Assembly: GCF_028736215.1 (NCBI RefSeq)
Contig: NZ_CP117883.1
Location: 4,836,001 to 4,900,000, forward strand
Length of the DNA: 64,000 nt
DNA from: Mucilaginibacter sp. KACC 22773
GTDB taxonomy: Bacteria; Bacteroidota; Bacteroidia; Sphingobacteriales; Sphingobacteriaceae
Direction of reading: 5' to 3'
The position numbers were made by a program, and so were the translations under genes. Positions 9,253 through 18,655 of the stretch are shown piece after piece (the first letter of the stretch is position 1; each line of letters starts with the position of its first letter). The notes under the pieces were generated by a model. The model was not told the origin of the DNA, searched no databases, and saw nothing but the letters and a program-made list of their open reading frames with translations.

Positions 9253-9964
9253 GATTTACACGTGTTGACCAATAAAAAAAGTTACTTAATGGGTTACTGT
9301 TTTTTTGGTTAACATCGTTTTCTTCGTCCAACCGTCTGCATAGAAAGTGCATAATAGTCCGAAGTAATTCCCGGAAATCTACCAAGTTGCCAGCACCCTC
9401 TAAAATCCCATGTAAATAGATGATGAATAAAGTGCTTTTATGGATTTTATGTTCCAGCCATACAAAGTATTCAGCAAGTGCTTTTTTAAATGCATTGTAT
9501 AAATAGAGGGTATTATTCGCTCGGTAAAAATCAATGGAAAGTTGAATCTTTTGAATCAGCTTTTGTTCCTTTTCGCCCAAACTACTAACTGATTTTTCGG
9601 TACGACGAACAACAAATTTTTCAAATCCGGCTATCTGCGCTACAGCCGCATCATGAAATCCATATATTGGATCCTCATATAGAATAACTTTAAATAAATC
9701 ATCAAGGCGATCAGAAACCTTTCTATTATACAATAACTTAGATCGTAAACCCTGCCCTTCAATCAAAAATTCAGGCTCCCATATGCTGTTACGCGCTTCA
9801 GAATGTTGAGTATATGAAGCAAAGGTTTGGGTTATGTAATCTTGAAAATCGTTCTGTATAGACCGAAACTCCAATAGCCTTTCTTCTTGAAATGCGACTT
9901 CATATTTACCTCCGCCAAGTTTTTTTAGCGTTTTTTCCAGCCTGTTTTTTTTTCTCGCTCTCAT
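9176..9964 (-). CDS. Hypothetical protein, first gene of XRE operon
   Basis: This 262-residue, largely helical, soluble protein has a basic N-terminus (MRARKKNRLEKTLKKLGGGK) and conserved-looking patches WEPEFLIEGQGLRSK, EDPIYGFHDAAVAQIAGFEK and HGILEGAGNLVDFREL. I do not recognise a domain. The last 25 residues or so overlap the next gene in another frame and look unlike the rest, so the true C-terminus could differ through a frameshift near the A7 or T7 runs around 9280-9310. It is followed by a coiled-coil protein and an XRE regulator, with a well-formed promoter directly before its ATG. Base composition is more AT-rich than neighbouring genes, which hints at an acquired cassette. Confidence 0.65.
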   Translation of the reverse strand: MRARKKNRLEKTLKKLGGGKYEVAFQEERLLEFRSIQNDFQDYITQTFASYTQHSEARNSIWEPEFLIEGQGLRSKLLYNRKVSDRLDDLFKVILYEDPIYGFHDAAVAQIAGFEKFVVRRTEKSVSSLGEKEQKLIQKIQLSIDFYRANNTLYLYNAFKKALAEYFVWLEHKIHKSTLFIIYLHGILEGAGNLVDFRELLRTIMHFLCRRLDEENDVNQKNSNPLSNFFYWSTRVNHEYRKYSSNYQGLRRGSCIYRIESQ

Positions 9965-9971
9965 TATTACA

Positions 9972-10004
9972 CAAAGTTAATAATAATTGCATAAAATCAT
10001 CAAA
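9972..10004 (-). promoter_or_regulatory. Bacteroidota-type promoter of the XRE operon
   Basis: On the minus strand TTTG (10001-10004) and TAACTTTG (9972-9979) are separated by 21 bp, matching the -33 TTTG / -7 TAnnTTTG consensus exactly. The -7 box ends only 7 bp before the ATG at 9964, so the transcript would be almost leaderless. Confidence 0.7.
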
Positions 10005-10113
10005 ATATTTTTTTTTAATTAATAACTATGAATTCAATTTTATTATGACTTCTTTGCCCTACCCCCAAAATATTTCCCCAACAACTACGTTTATTAACAT
10101 CACCATTAAACCC

Positions 10114-10848
10114 ATGAGACTATCCCTAACCTTACTGTTCCTGCTTACATTAACACGTTGTTTTGGCCAGACGCTGAGCGCTGTGGACAAGAAGCTGGCC
10201 GATGTCTACGAAAATGTGCCGGAGCGGTACACCGATGATCAAAAGGAAGCCAGGATGGAACTTTTTGAAAGGCTGTTGATGAAATATACCCGGCAGCTGC
10301 CCAAAACTATCGGTTACCCGTTTAAAAATTTGAGCGAAACGAGCGCGGTATATATTTCGACCTCGGACGATGGCAACTTGCGCATTTACTCGTACGACAG
10401 GAACAGGAGGCGGTCGATGCCCTGGTTTAATAATGTGTACCAGTACAGGGTTAACGGCAAGGTACTGGCCAGGCATGTGAAGCCTCCGTATGATTTGGTG
10501 CCCGATTATACCATTTACAAAATTAACACCCTGGCTGCAGGCGGCAAAACCTACTACATAGCCCAACGCATAGCATTTGGCGGCCTGCTCACCGAGTACA
10601 GCCTCCGGTTTATGACAATAGAGAACGGCAGGGTTAACGATAACATCAAACTGGTACAAACAGGCAAAACGCTTGAAAACGTGTTGATATGCGGTAAGGT
10701 CGACGAGTTGAACGGCGAGCAGAAATTCAGCATAGATTATGATAAAGCCTCGGGCACCATTTCGATGCCGGTAGTATCGGATGATGGAAAGGTTGGCAGC
10801 AAGCGGGTTGTTTATAAATTTAATGGGAAGTGGTTTGTGAGGGTGTAG
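10114..10848 (+). CDS. Exported hypothetical protein
   Basis: From the ATG at 10114 the product is 244 residues and opens with a clear signal peptide (MRLSLTLLFLLTLTRCFGQ, cleavage near residue 19). The longer in-frame extension upstream lacks a signal and crosses the divergent promoter, so it was rejected. The mature part is beta-rich, with TSDDGNLRIYSYD, YIAQRIAFGGLLTEYSLRF and a final KRVVYKFNGKWFVRV. I do not recognise a family. It is transcribed away from the XRE operon and lies 167 bp before another exported protein. It is probably periplasmic or cell-surface. Confidence 0.75.
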   Translation: MRLSLTLLFLLTLTRCFGQTLSAVDKKLADVYENVPERYTDDQKEARMELFERLLMKYTRQLPKTIGYPFKNLSETSAVYISTSDDGNLRIYSYDRNRRRSMPWFNNVYQYRVNGKVLARHVKPPYDLVPDYTIYKINTLAAGGKTYYIAQRIAFGGLLTEYSLRFMTIENGRVNDNIKLVQTGKTLENVLICGKVDELNGEQKFSIDYDKASGTISMPVVSDDGKVGSKRVVYKFNGKWFVRV

Positions 10849-11015
10849 CAGACAATGAAAGCAAATCACAACGCGACCACTCCAAACCTGGCCAACTATT
10901 TACATTCGTAATACTTTACTTGCTCCCAGTACCCAAACCATCTATAAGATTGTTACCTGGAGTTAATCTTAAGTTTAATTAAGAGGGGTTTCTTTACGCT
11001 TTGTAAAAAACGCCT

Positions 11016-12263
11016 ATGAAAAAATTTATAGTATTATCGCTGTTGTGCCTTAGCTGGTTAAGCAATTATGCCCAGGTGCCCCTGGCTGCCGGTATTAAAA
11101 GAGCATCAACCGACTACGTGGAGGTTAAAAACTACTACTTGCTTTCCCTTTTTGAGCAGGATAACCAGGTAAGTTTATTACTTAAAAACGATGCCCAACT
11201 GGCGCAGCTGGCGCAACAAAAACTGAGCAGGCTTAATACATCTCTTACCGATTGCGGCGATGCATCGTGCTTAACCGCTGCTGTGAAACTTACAGACGAT
11301 GAGATTCGGTTAGTAACTGAGCGCCTTACCGCGCTTTATAAACCAGGCAACGCTTTGGACAAGTTGGTAAAAACAAAGCTGATTCCATCCGGCGCGTATA
11401 GCTTATATAAAAAACTGCCCAATGTCGAGCTCCTGCAGAAGGCCTGGGAGCAGGATGCCGGCAGTGTTAATTATACCATTGCGGTATACGCCGAAGGGAA
11501 AAAACCTAATTATCCGCAAATAGATTCTATCAGTTACAATGTTCATGCAAAGGCTTATCGTACTTTAATGTACGATGTTACTGCTACCTTAATTGGCGAC
11601 GTTAAAAACACGCGTTTGTTTTTTGAGCCATCGATGCAGGCTGCATTGCTTTATCTGCAGATAAATGAGCGGCAGAATCCTGCCAACTACGAGCCTATGG
11701 AATTTGGGGCGAATAAGGCTGCAGTCAACAGGATAAAAAGCATTAAATGGGCCGGTTATCCGTACTCAAACATCCTGGTGCCCGGCGCCGGGCCCGACAA
11801 TTTGACATCGCCTTTAAGCGGCGAAGGCATGCTGCGGTGCAGGTTGGCTGTTCAGCAATATAAATTGGGTAAAGCTCCGTTCATCATCGTATCCGGCGGC
11901 AAAGTACATCCATACAAAACAAAATATAACGAAGCCGAAGAGATGAAGGTTTACCTGGTGAAAACCCTGCATATCCCCGAAAATGCCATCATCATTGAAC
12001 CACACGCCCGCCATACTACTACCAATATGCGTAACAGCGCCCGGCTTATTTATAAATACGGCATTCCGGCCAATAAGCCCGGTATTGTGGTAACAGATAA
12101 ATCGCAAACCGATTTTATTATGACGATGGATGCCCGCTGCCAAAAGGAACTGAACTATGTGCCTTACAAACTGGCCAAACGGAACTCGGAAACCGAGGTT
12201 GAATACTACCCGGTTGAAGATGCCAAACAAATTGATCCCGACGAGCCACTTGACCCACGATAA
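11016..12263 (+). CDS. Exported YdcF/DUF218-domain protein
   Basis: This 415-residue protein has a signal peptide (MKKFIVLSLLCLSWLSNYAQ) and a helical N-terminal region (about 25-235) without a recognisable domain. A DUF218 domain follows (about 245-400): VPGAGPDN, AVQQYKLGKAPFIIVSGGK, EAEEMKVYLVKTLHIPENAI, TTTNMRNSARLI and a terminal strand region. DUF218 proteins (ElyC, SanA, YdcF) are linked to envelope or lipid-carrier metabolism and bind nucleotide-like ligands. Carrying the domain on an exported, N-terminally extended protein is common in Bacteroidota. The next exported protein starts 11 bp downstream, so they probably form one operon. Confidence 0.82.
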   Translation: MKKFIVLSLLCLSWLSNYAQVPLAAGIKRASTDYVEVKNYYLLSLFEQDNQVSLLLKNDAQLAQLAQQKLSRLNTSLTDCGDASCLTAAVKLTDDEIRLVTERLTALYKPGNALDKLVKTKLIPSGAYSLYKKLPNVELLQKAWEQDAGSVNYTIAVYAEGKKPNYPQIDSISYNVHAKAYRTLMYDVTATLIGDVKNTRLFFEPSMQAALLYLQINERQNPANYEPMEFGANKAAVNRIKSIKWAGYPYSNILVPGAGPDNLTSPLSGEGMLRCRLAVQQYKLGKAPFIIVSGGKVHPYKTKYNEAEEMKVYLVKTLHIPENAIIIEPHARHTTTNMRNSARLIYKYGIPANKPGIVVTDKSQTDFIMTMDARCQKELNYVPYKLAKRNSETEVEYYPVEDAKQIDPDEPLDPR

Positions 12264-12274
12264 ACATTCAACAT

Positions 12275-13150
12275 ATGCAAAAAATTACTTTAACCATAGT
12301 CGCTGTAATATTAGGTATCGGAAGCCTGACAACCGGCAATATTGATCATCAGCTCCAACGCTCAATCACTATCGATTCTTTGGGCGCTTGTCAGGGGATA
12401 TCGTACCAAAACGGCCGCATATTTTTATACGGGGACCGCGAAGCAGGCATAATCCGTGAGTTTAAAATGGAGGGCGATAGCCTGGTTTATCAGCATAAAG
12501 AAGTAAAGCTTACCAAAAACGGGCAGGATGTGATTAACCACCCTACCGGGATAGCCTATAACGGCATTGGCCCAACTTTTATAGGTAACTCCATCCGCCT
12601 TAACGCCGAGGGTACCAAATGGAAAGCTGTTATTTATTGTGTTGATTGGAAAGCACTGTTGAGCACCGGTACGCTTGATGCCAGCCTGCTCAATACCATT
12701 GATGATGACGCCTGTATACAAGGCACCCGCCCCGAGTATGTTAAATATAATAATAAGTGGTATGTGGCCACCGTCGATTATGGCGACCATGGAAACGAGG
12801 TAAGATTATATGATCCGCAGAAGCTGGCAAAAGCAGCAAACACAAAAGAGGCGGGTGTGCTTTACAAAAAATTTACGTGCACGCCCTGGGTGCAAAACCT
12901 GCACTGGATAGCCGATAAAGGCGTGCTGGTGCTTATCCAAAATAAAATTGAGGGACGGCAATGGCGTTTTACCTACGTTGACCTCAAAAAATCGATAGAA
13001 GCTGGTAAGCAGGTAGTAATTAGCCAGGTTGATGATATTAACCGGGCCGATGAGCTGGAAGGATTTTCATTTATTGGCAACGATGAAAGGGGAATTGCGG
13101 TAACATCATCACGAAAAAGCAATGTAAATTTCACTAAAACAACCTGGTAA
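12275..13150 (+). CDS. Exported protein, possible beta-propeller
   Basis: This 291-residue protein starts with a short signal peptide (MQKITLTIVAVILGIGSLTTG). The rest reads as repeated strand blocks typical of propeller-like folds: CQGISYQNGRIFLYGDREAGIIREF, HPTGIAYNGIGPTFIGNS, PEYVKYNNKWYVATVDYGD, LHWIADKGVLVLIQN and DELEGFSFIGNDERGIAVTS, with about 40-50-residue spacing. This is a pattern judgement; no family signature is certain. It follows the DUF218 protein by 11 bp, so the two are likely co-transcribed. It may act in the periplasm. No catalytic motif is seen. Confidence 0.72.
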   Translation: MQKITLTIVAVILGIGSLTTGNIDHQLQRSITIDSLGACQGISYQNGRIFLYGDREAGIIREFKMEGDSLVYQHKEVKLTKNGQDVINHPTGIAYNGIGPTFIGNSIRLNAEGTKWKAVIYCVDWKALLSTGTLDASLLNTIDDDACIQGTRPEYVKYNNKWYVATVDYGDHGNEVRLYDPQKLAKAANTKEAGVLYKKFTCTPWVQNLHWIADKGVLVLIQNKIEGRQWRFTYVDLKKSIEAGKQVVISQVDDINRADELEGFSFIGNDERGIAVTSSRKSNVNFTKTTW

Positions 13151-13528
13151 AAACCGGCGAAATGTACCAGCTTACAGGCGCCGGCGTACACCCGGTTGCC
13201 TTTTTTATTAATACAAACTTAACGTTTAAGTAGCCCGGTGTTAAGATAGCTGGTTTAATTTTGTTGCCATTACTACAATATTAATAATCTATAATTAATA
13301 TTATATTATCACAAGGCAATGATTATTATGATAATATTAAAATCTGCCATGTATTTTAATTTAAATGCCTATGTAACATTAATTTAAACTTAACATCGAT
13401 AGCCGGCGATAAAACATAGAAACCGGTGAATGCGCTAACATTCACACGGCTCCCGGAATAATTGTCAAAAAACTAAAAAAGCGGTCGAAAGCTTTACTGT
13501 CATTTCCTAACAATCAACTTTTAAAAAT
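13151..13528. other. Promoter region of susC pair 2
   Basis: AT-rich non-coding DNA. A hairpin at 13426-13445 (GTGAATG and CATTCAC around a 6-nt loop) lies about 85 bp before the SusC start and could be part of its leader. No open frame or clear -7 box was found. Confidence 0.45.
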
Positions 13529-16500
13529 ATGAATAAAAAGATTATCCGTGATCTTTTTGGAAGGTTTTTGCTAAAACCTTTTACCTGCCTCATGATCATG
13601 GCAACCGCGTTTAACTCAAACGCTGCAACCCTTATTAAAATTGCGGTTAACCAGGCAACTCAAGTATCCGGTACCGTAACCGACGAAACCAACCAACCCC
13701 TGCCTGGTGTATCAATAATGATCAAAAACACCAATAAAGGTACATCAACAGATGTGAGCGGAAAATATAGCATTGCTGCAGAGCCGGGAGCCGTGCTGGT
13801 TTTTAAATTTATTGGTTACCTGCCAAAGGAAATAACCGTTGGCGACCAGGCCAATATAAATGTTAAACTGGTGCCACAGGCCAACATGCTTAACGAGGTT
13901 GTAGCCATTGGTTACCAAACCATCCGTAAAAGCGATGTTACCGGTTCGGTTGCCAGCGTAAAATCAAGCGATTTAAATCTTTCTTCTCCTTCATTGGGGC
14001 AGGCGCTTGTTGGCAAGGTATCGGGTGTACAGGTATCGCAAACAGGCGGTGCGCCATATACCAGCCCCAAAATCAGGGTTAGGGGCATCGGCTCCTTCAA
14101 TGCCAGTTCTGATCCTTTGTACGTTATCGACGGTTACCCATCAAATGACATCTACATTAATCCGGAAGATGTGGAAAGTATCGACGTATTAAAAGATGCT
14201 GCATCGGCCGCTATTTACGGTTCGCGCGCATCCGGCGGCGTGGTATTAATCACTACCAAAAAAGGTAAACAGGGCAAAGGCCGTTTTGAATACGATGTGC
14301 AAACCGGTATTGACCAGCTGGCCCACAAAGTAAAACTATTGAATGCCGATCAGGCTGCACTTCTGGTAATAGATGGTCGCAACAACGCCTATCATGACCT
14401 TTGGGTAAACACCGGCCATACCTGGAATGATGCCATGTATTCTGACCCGAATGCAACCCGTGTAGCCAATGTTGGTAACACCGGGAGCGTAAGTATCCCC
14501 GATGGCTTGTATAATTTCGCAACGCAAACGCCCATTAAGCAAACCGTAAATACCGATTGGCAGGACGAGCTGTACCGTAACACATTTATGCAAAAGCATA
14601 CCTTGTCGTTTTCGGGGGCGTCAAGTGATATCCGTTACTATGTGAGTGGCTCTTACCAAAACCAGCCGGGTATTATTCAAAGTACCGGCCAGCAGCGCTA
14701 TAACTTCCGCGCAAATATTGATGGCGATGTAAGCAAACGCATCCACATTGCGGCCAATGTAGCTTACACCCAAAACACCAACCAGGAAACACAGGAAGGT
14801 CGTTTTGACCACAGCCCAATTCTTGGCGCGCTTATTTATATGCCTTACCTGCCTGCTTATAATGCCGATGGTTCATTAGCAACCAATGCCGAAGCTGCCG
14901 GTTCAACCCAATATGGTTACCAGGGTATTGAAAACCCGGTGGCACTTGCCGAGCGTATTAAAATTAACAGGAAAGGCTACCGTGGCCATTATAACGCGGC
15001 CGCTACGTACCATATATTGAATGGCCTTGATTTTAAAACAAACATGGGTACCGAAACCTATACCGAGAAGTATGATTATTATTATCCAACAACGTTAAGC
15101 AGTGGTGCTTTCCCTCCGGGATCACAACAATCAATTTTGGCCGCTAATGCGCAGGCTTCAAACCTGGTAACTGTTGACAGGCTTGCCGAGTTTACCTTAA
15201 ATTACAACAAGCAAATTGGCAAGCACCATTTTGACGCCCTGGCCGGTTACACCGCGCAAATTACCTCTGCCGATTATATCAGCGTAAAAGCAAACGGCTT
15301 CCAAAATGATGCAATTCCCGAAATATCAAACAAGGGTGCACTGGCGGCTAACTTTTCTTTAAACAACGCCTATAAAAGTGAATATACGCTGTTATCATAC
15401 CTTGGCCGTGCTAACTATAACTACGCAGGTAAATACTTTTTAACCGCATCGTTCCGTGCCGATGGTTCATCACGTTTTGGGCCGGCAAATAAGTATGGCT
15501 ACTTCCCATCGGTTGCTGCCGGCTGGAATTTGTCCGACGAGGACTTTTACCATAACTTCCTTGGCGATCAATCAACTGTTAAAATCCGCGCAAGCTGGGG
15601 CAAAAGCGGTAACTTCAATATCCCTAACTACGCCATACAACAAACTTTGGCAACACCTACAGGCACTGTGCTTGATGGTAACAGCGCTGTAACAGCAACC
15701 TATCCGGGTGGGATAAAAGATAATACCTTAAGCTGGGAAACTACCTCGCAGTATAACTTTGGTACCGATATCTCCCTGTTCAAAGGCCGCCTTTCAATTA
15801 TTGCCAACTATTACCTGAGTTATTCATACAACCTGTTGTATAACCAGCCAATTTCGGCAATTTCGGGCAGTACTACTATCCTGACCAACCTGCGCGACTC
15901 GAAAATCCGTAACGGCGGTTTTGATTTCCAGGTAGACGGAAAGATCATTAACAATAAGGATTTCACCTTTGGTGCAAGCGGTAATATTTCATTAAACCGC
16001 AATAAAGTTGTTAAGCTGCCATCAAACAACACCCTGATTATTAACGGTGCGGAGCGATCATACCTTACCAGCATCACTACACAAGGGCAGCCAATTGGGA
16101 TGTTTTATGGCTTTAAAGTTGGTGGTATAATTACTGCCGATAATTTAGGTAAAACCGCACCGTCTGCCTCACAAACCAACCCTGCTAAAATAGGCGACCT
16201 CTGGTTTGTTGATACCAATCACGATGGTATTGTAAACGATGCCGATAAAGGCATTATCGGTTCGCCATATGCCAAATTTACTTACGGCTTTGCATTGAAC
16301 AGTACTTATAAACATTTTGATTTAAGCGCTGCCTTCAACGGATCATACGGCAACCAGATTCTGGACGGACAGGACTATTACCTGTATAATGGTGAAGGCT
16401 CGGGCAATCAATACGCCAACGTAGCCAACAGGTACAGGAATGCAGAAAACCCGGGCGATGGCTCGTTTTACCGCGCTTCACGTGCCGGTACGCAAAGTAA

Positions 16501-16807
16501 CAGTACCCGTTTATCAACCTTTTACCTGCAAAGCGGCTCGTACCTGCGTTGTACCAACTTAACATTAGGTTACACCCTGCCGGGCTTTTTGCAAAACACT
16601 TTGGGCCTTACCAAGGCACGTGTTTTTGCAAGCGTAGTTAACGCGTTTACTATAACCAAATATAAAGGCTATAACCCCGATGTAGATTATAACTACTCTG
16701 GTGCCGCATCAAACAACACGCAACCAGCCAACCTTGCACCTGGTATCGATTATGGTACCTATCCGCTGGTTAGGTCATACAACTTAGGTGTAAACGTTAC
16801 TTTTTGA
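13529..16807 (+). CDS. SusC/RagA-family TonB-dependent transporter (pair 2)
   Basis: This 1092-residue outer-membrane channel has a long leader (1-about 45), then a carboxypeptidase-regulatory-like domain (about 48-130: VSGTVTDETNQPLPGVSI, KYSIAAEPGAVLVFKFIGY). A plug follows (about 135-250) with DPLYVIDGYP and VLKDAASAAIYGSRASGGV, then a barrel ending RSYNLGVNVTF. There is no STN domain. The SusD partner starts 23 bp after its stop. This pair is not next to glycoside hydrolases or lyases; the only enzyme nearby is an alpha/beta hydrolase with its own leader and terminator. The substrate is therefore unassigned. Confidence 0.95.
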   Translation: MNKKIIRDLFGRFLLKPFTCLMIMATAFNSNAATLIKIAVNQATQVSGTVTDETNQPLPGVSIMIKNTNKGTSTDVSGKYSIAAEPGAVLVFKFIGYLPKEITVGDQANINVKLVPQANMLNEVVAIGYQTIRKSDVTGSVASVKSSDLNLSSPSLGQALVGKVSGVQVSQTGGAPYTSPKIRVRGIGSFNASSDPLYVIDGYPSNDIYINPEDVESIDVLKDAASAAIYGSRASGGVVLITTKKGKQGKGRFEYDVQTGIDQLAHKVKLLNADQAALLVIDGRNNAYHDLWVNTGHTWNDAMYSDPNATRVANVGNTGSVSIPDGLYNFATQTPIKQTVNTDWQDELYRNTFMQKHTLSFSGASSDIRYYVSGSYQNQPGIIQSTGQQRYNFRANIDGDVSKRIHIAANVAYTQNTNQETQEGRFDHSPILGALIYMPYLPAYNADGSLATNAEAAGSTQYGYQGIENPVALAERIKINRKGYRGHYNAAATYHILNGLDFKTNMGTETYTEKYDYYYPTTLSSGAFPPGSQQSILAANAQASNLVTVDRLAEFTLNYNKQIGKHHFDALAGYTAQITSADYISVKANGFQNDAIPEISNKGALAANFSLNNAYKSEYTLLSYLGRANYNYAGKYFLTASFRADGSSRFGPANKYGYFPSVAAGWNLSDEDFYHNFLGDQSTVKIRASWGKSGNFNIPNYAIQQTLATPTGTVLDGNSAVTATYPGGIKDNTLSWETTSQYNFGTDISLFKGRLSIIANYYLSYSYNLLYNQPISAISGSTTILTNLRDSKIRNGGFDFQVDGKIINNKDFTFGASGNISLNRNKVVKLPSNNTLIINGAERSYLTSITTQGQPIGMFYGFKVGGIITADNLGKTAPSASQTNPAKIGDLWFVDTNHDGIVNDADKGIIGSPYAKFTYGFALNSTYKHFDLSAAFNGSYGNQILDGQDYYLYNGEGSGNQYANVANRYRNAENPGDGSFYRASRAGTQSNSTRLSTFYLQSGSYLRCTNLTLGYTLPGFLQNTLGLTKARVFASVVNAFTITKYKGYNPDVDYNYSGAASNNTQPANLAPGIDYGTYPLVRSYNLGVNVTF

Positions 16808-16830
16808 TAATTTTTTTAAGAGATATAAAA

Positions 16831-18360
16831 ATGAATAAGAAATTTTTAGCCATCGCCTGCCTTGCTGCGGTTATGGCCATAAGCCCGTCTTGTAAAAAAG
16901 ACTTTTTAAATGAAAGCGACCCCAACGCCGTAACCGTTGACGCAAGCTACAAAACACCCAACGACGTGTTGCTGGCTGTAAACGGCATTTATCAATCAAT
17001 GCGCAGCGGTAACAATGTTGGCGAGGGCAGCGATTTGTGGACAGATCAGCGTTCGGATGATACCGGCACTAACGATAACCAGTCAAACGCGGGCGAGCCT
17101 TTCCAGTTCAACAACTTTTCTATATTGCCAAGCAATACTTATTTAAAAGCCCACTGGGTATCATTGTATACCACTGTTAGCCGCGCCAATGTGGTGTTAT
17201 CGCACATTGACCAGGTTAGCTTTCCAGATAATAACTTAAAGTTGAAGTATGCTGCCGAGGCCAAATTCTTGCGTGCATTTACTTATTTTGAACTGGTGCG
17301 CCTTTGGGGTGATGTACCTTTGGTAACCAAACAACTATCATCTGCCGCCGATGTGGCCGCCTCAACTTTCAGGGTAAAGCAGGATGCGGTTTACCAGCAA
17401 ATAATAGCCGATTTAACAGACGTTGTTAACAGCCCGCTTCCAAACCTGCAAGCGCCAACCGGCAGGGTATCAAAAGCGGCCGCTAATTTCCTGTTGGGCC
17501 AGGCATACCTTACCATGGCTACAACTTTAGATCAGGCTAACCGAACCACTAATTTAAACAACGCCAAAGCTGCCTTAATGGCTGCTTACAACATGCGTAA
17601 TTTTGGCGATTTAAACAGCATACCTTATACCGATGTTTTTGACGTAAGCAAGAAAACAAGCTGCCCGGAGCTGATTTTCCAGATTGTGAACATCCAGGGT
17701 GATCTTAACTACAGTTCAGCAATAGCTGCCAATTTCCAGGCAAAAGGCGAAACCATCAACTCGCAAAAACCATCATCTGGCGCGGGATATAACGTTACCC
17801 ACGATTTGATCAATGAGTACGAAACTAACGATCCGCGAATGACCTTTTCTGTTAAATACGCTAACGACCCTATTGTTAAAGATTGGTTTGTTACCAAATT
17901 CAGGGATGTTAGTAACGCTGCCGGTGTTAATGGCTATGGCGGTAACGACTGGATTTTGATGCGCTATGCCGATGTAATCCTGTCGCTTGCCGAGGTTAAT
18001 AATTACCTGGGCGATGCAGCAACTGCTACAGGTTTCTTAGACCAGGTGCGTACCCGTGCAGGCATGCCAACCTATGCTGTATCAATGACCAATAGCGATT
18101 ATGCTTCAAGATACCCAACACTTAAGCTGGCTATTTTACATGAGCGCCGTGTTGAGCTGGCCTTTGAGCACCACCGCTGGTTTGATTTGCTGCGTACATT
18201 TACTACCGATGAGTTGGTAGCTTACTTTAAAGCCAAAAAACAAACCGACTTCGGTTTGGCCCAGGTAGCCAACTTTAGTACAAAAGACCGTTATTATCCT
18301 ATTCCGTTTGATGAGTACAAACTTAACCCCGTTAAGATGTACCAAAATCCGGGTTATTAA
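16831..18360 (+). CDS. SusD/RagB-family lipoprotein (pair 2)
   Basis: From the ATG at 16831 the protein is 509 residues. The TTG 27 bp earlier overlaps the SusC stop and adds no signal features. It has a lipoprotein signal with Cys21 followed by KKD, then the tetratricopeptide-like scaffold of the family (AEAKFLRAFTYFELVRLWGD, about residue 145-165). The C-terminal half carries YADVILSLAEVNNYLG and HERRVELAFEHHRWFDLLR, ending in YPIPFDEYKLNPVKMYQNPGY. It forms the lid and ligand-binding subunit of the pair 2 transporter. A strong terminator follows. Confidence 0.95.
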   Translation: MNKKFLAIACLAAVMAISPSCKKDFLNESDPNAVTVDASYKTPNDVLLAVNGIYQSMRSGNNVGEGSDLWTDQRSDDTGTNDNQSNAGEPFQFNNFSILPSNTYLKAHWVSLYTTVSRANVVLSHIDQVSFPDNNLKLKYAAEAKFLRAFTYFELVRLWGDVPLVTKQLSSAADVAASTFRVKQDAVYQQIIADLTDVVNSPLPNLQAPTGRVSKAAANFLLGQAYLTMATTLDQANRTTNLNNAKAALMAAYNMRNFGDLNSIPYTDVFDVSKKTSCPELIFQIVNIQGDLNYSSAIAANFQAKGETINSQKPSSGAGYNVTHDLINEYETNDPRMTFSVKYANDPIVKDWFVTKFRDVSNAAGVNGYGGNDWILMRYADVILSLAEVNNYLGDAATATGFLDQVRTRAGMPTYAVSMTNSDYASRYPTLKLAILHERRVELAFEHHRWFDLLRTFTTDELVAYFKAKKQTDFGLAQVANFSTKDRYYPIPFDEYKLNPVKMYQNPGY

Positions 18361-18368
18361 TAAAAATG

Positions 18369-18408
18369 AAAAGGAGGGGTAGGTAAGCCTCTCCTTTTTT
18401 GTTTTTCT
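18369..18408 (+). terminator. Terminator of susCD pair 2
   Basis: AAAAGGAG plus GG pairs with CC plus CTCCTTTT around an 8-nt loop, followed by TTTTTTGTTTTT. It begins 8 bp after the SusD stop. Confidence 0.85.
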
Positions 18409-18586
18409 GTTCTTCTTAATTTAATACCATGGCTCTTTAGCGTGTAGCAAAATGGAAATGAATAAGACGACAGGCGGATAGATTTTTATAATCACAAGTC
18501 CGCCATCGTACATTTCCGGCACACAATACTTTCGCTAAATACAGAATAACTTTCGTACACAAATTTTCATTTCTTAATCTATATCA

Positions 18587-18612
18587 AGTGCAGCTAAACC
18601 CAAAAAGCTGCA
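18587..18612 (+). promoter_or_regulatory. Hairpin upstream of alpha/beta hydrolase
   Basis: GTGCAGC (18587-18593) and GCTGCAC (18606-18612) form a perfect 7-bp inverted repeat 44 bp before the start codon. It could be an operator or a leader hairpin. No other evidence decides which. Confidence 0.4.
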
Positions 18613-18655
18613 CATTTGTATCACAAAACAAATACATCACTTAAAAATTGAAAAC

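Noticed and set aside
9892..10113. N-terminal extension of the exported protein
   Set aside because: It crosses the divergent promoter and overlaps the neighbouring gene. The ATG at 10114 begins a proper signal peptide.
10150..10869. 239-codon open frame on the minus strand
   Set aside because: It lies opposite a gene with a clear signal peptide and better composition. The translated product lacks any domain and is His/Arg-rich as shadow frames often are.
18361..18655. Possible riboswitch before the hydrolase
   Set aside because: Only a 7-bp hairpin is seen. No conserved aptamer pattern is recognisable.
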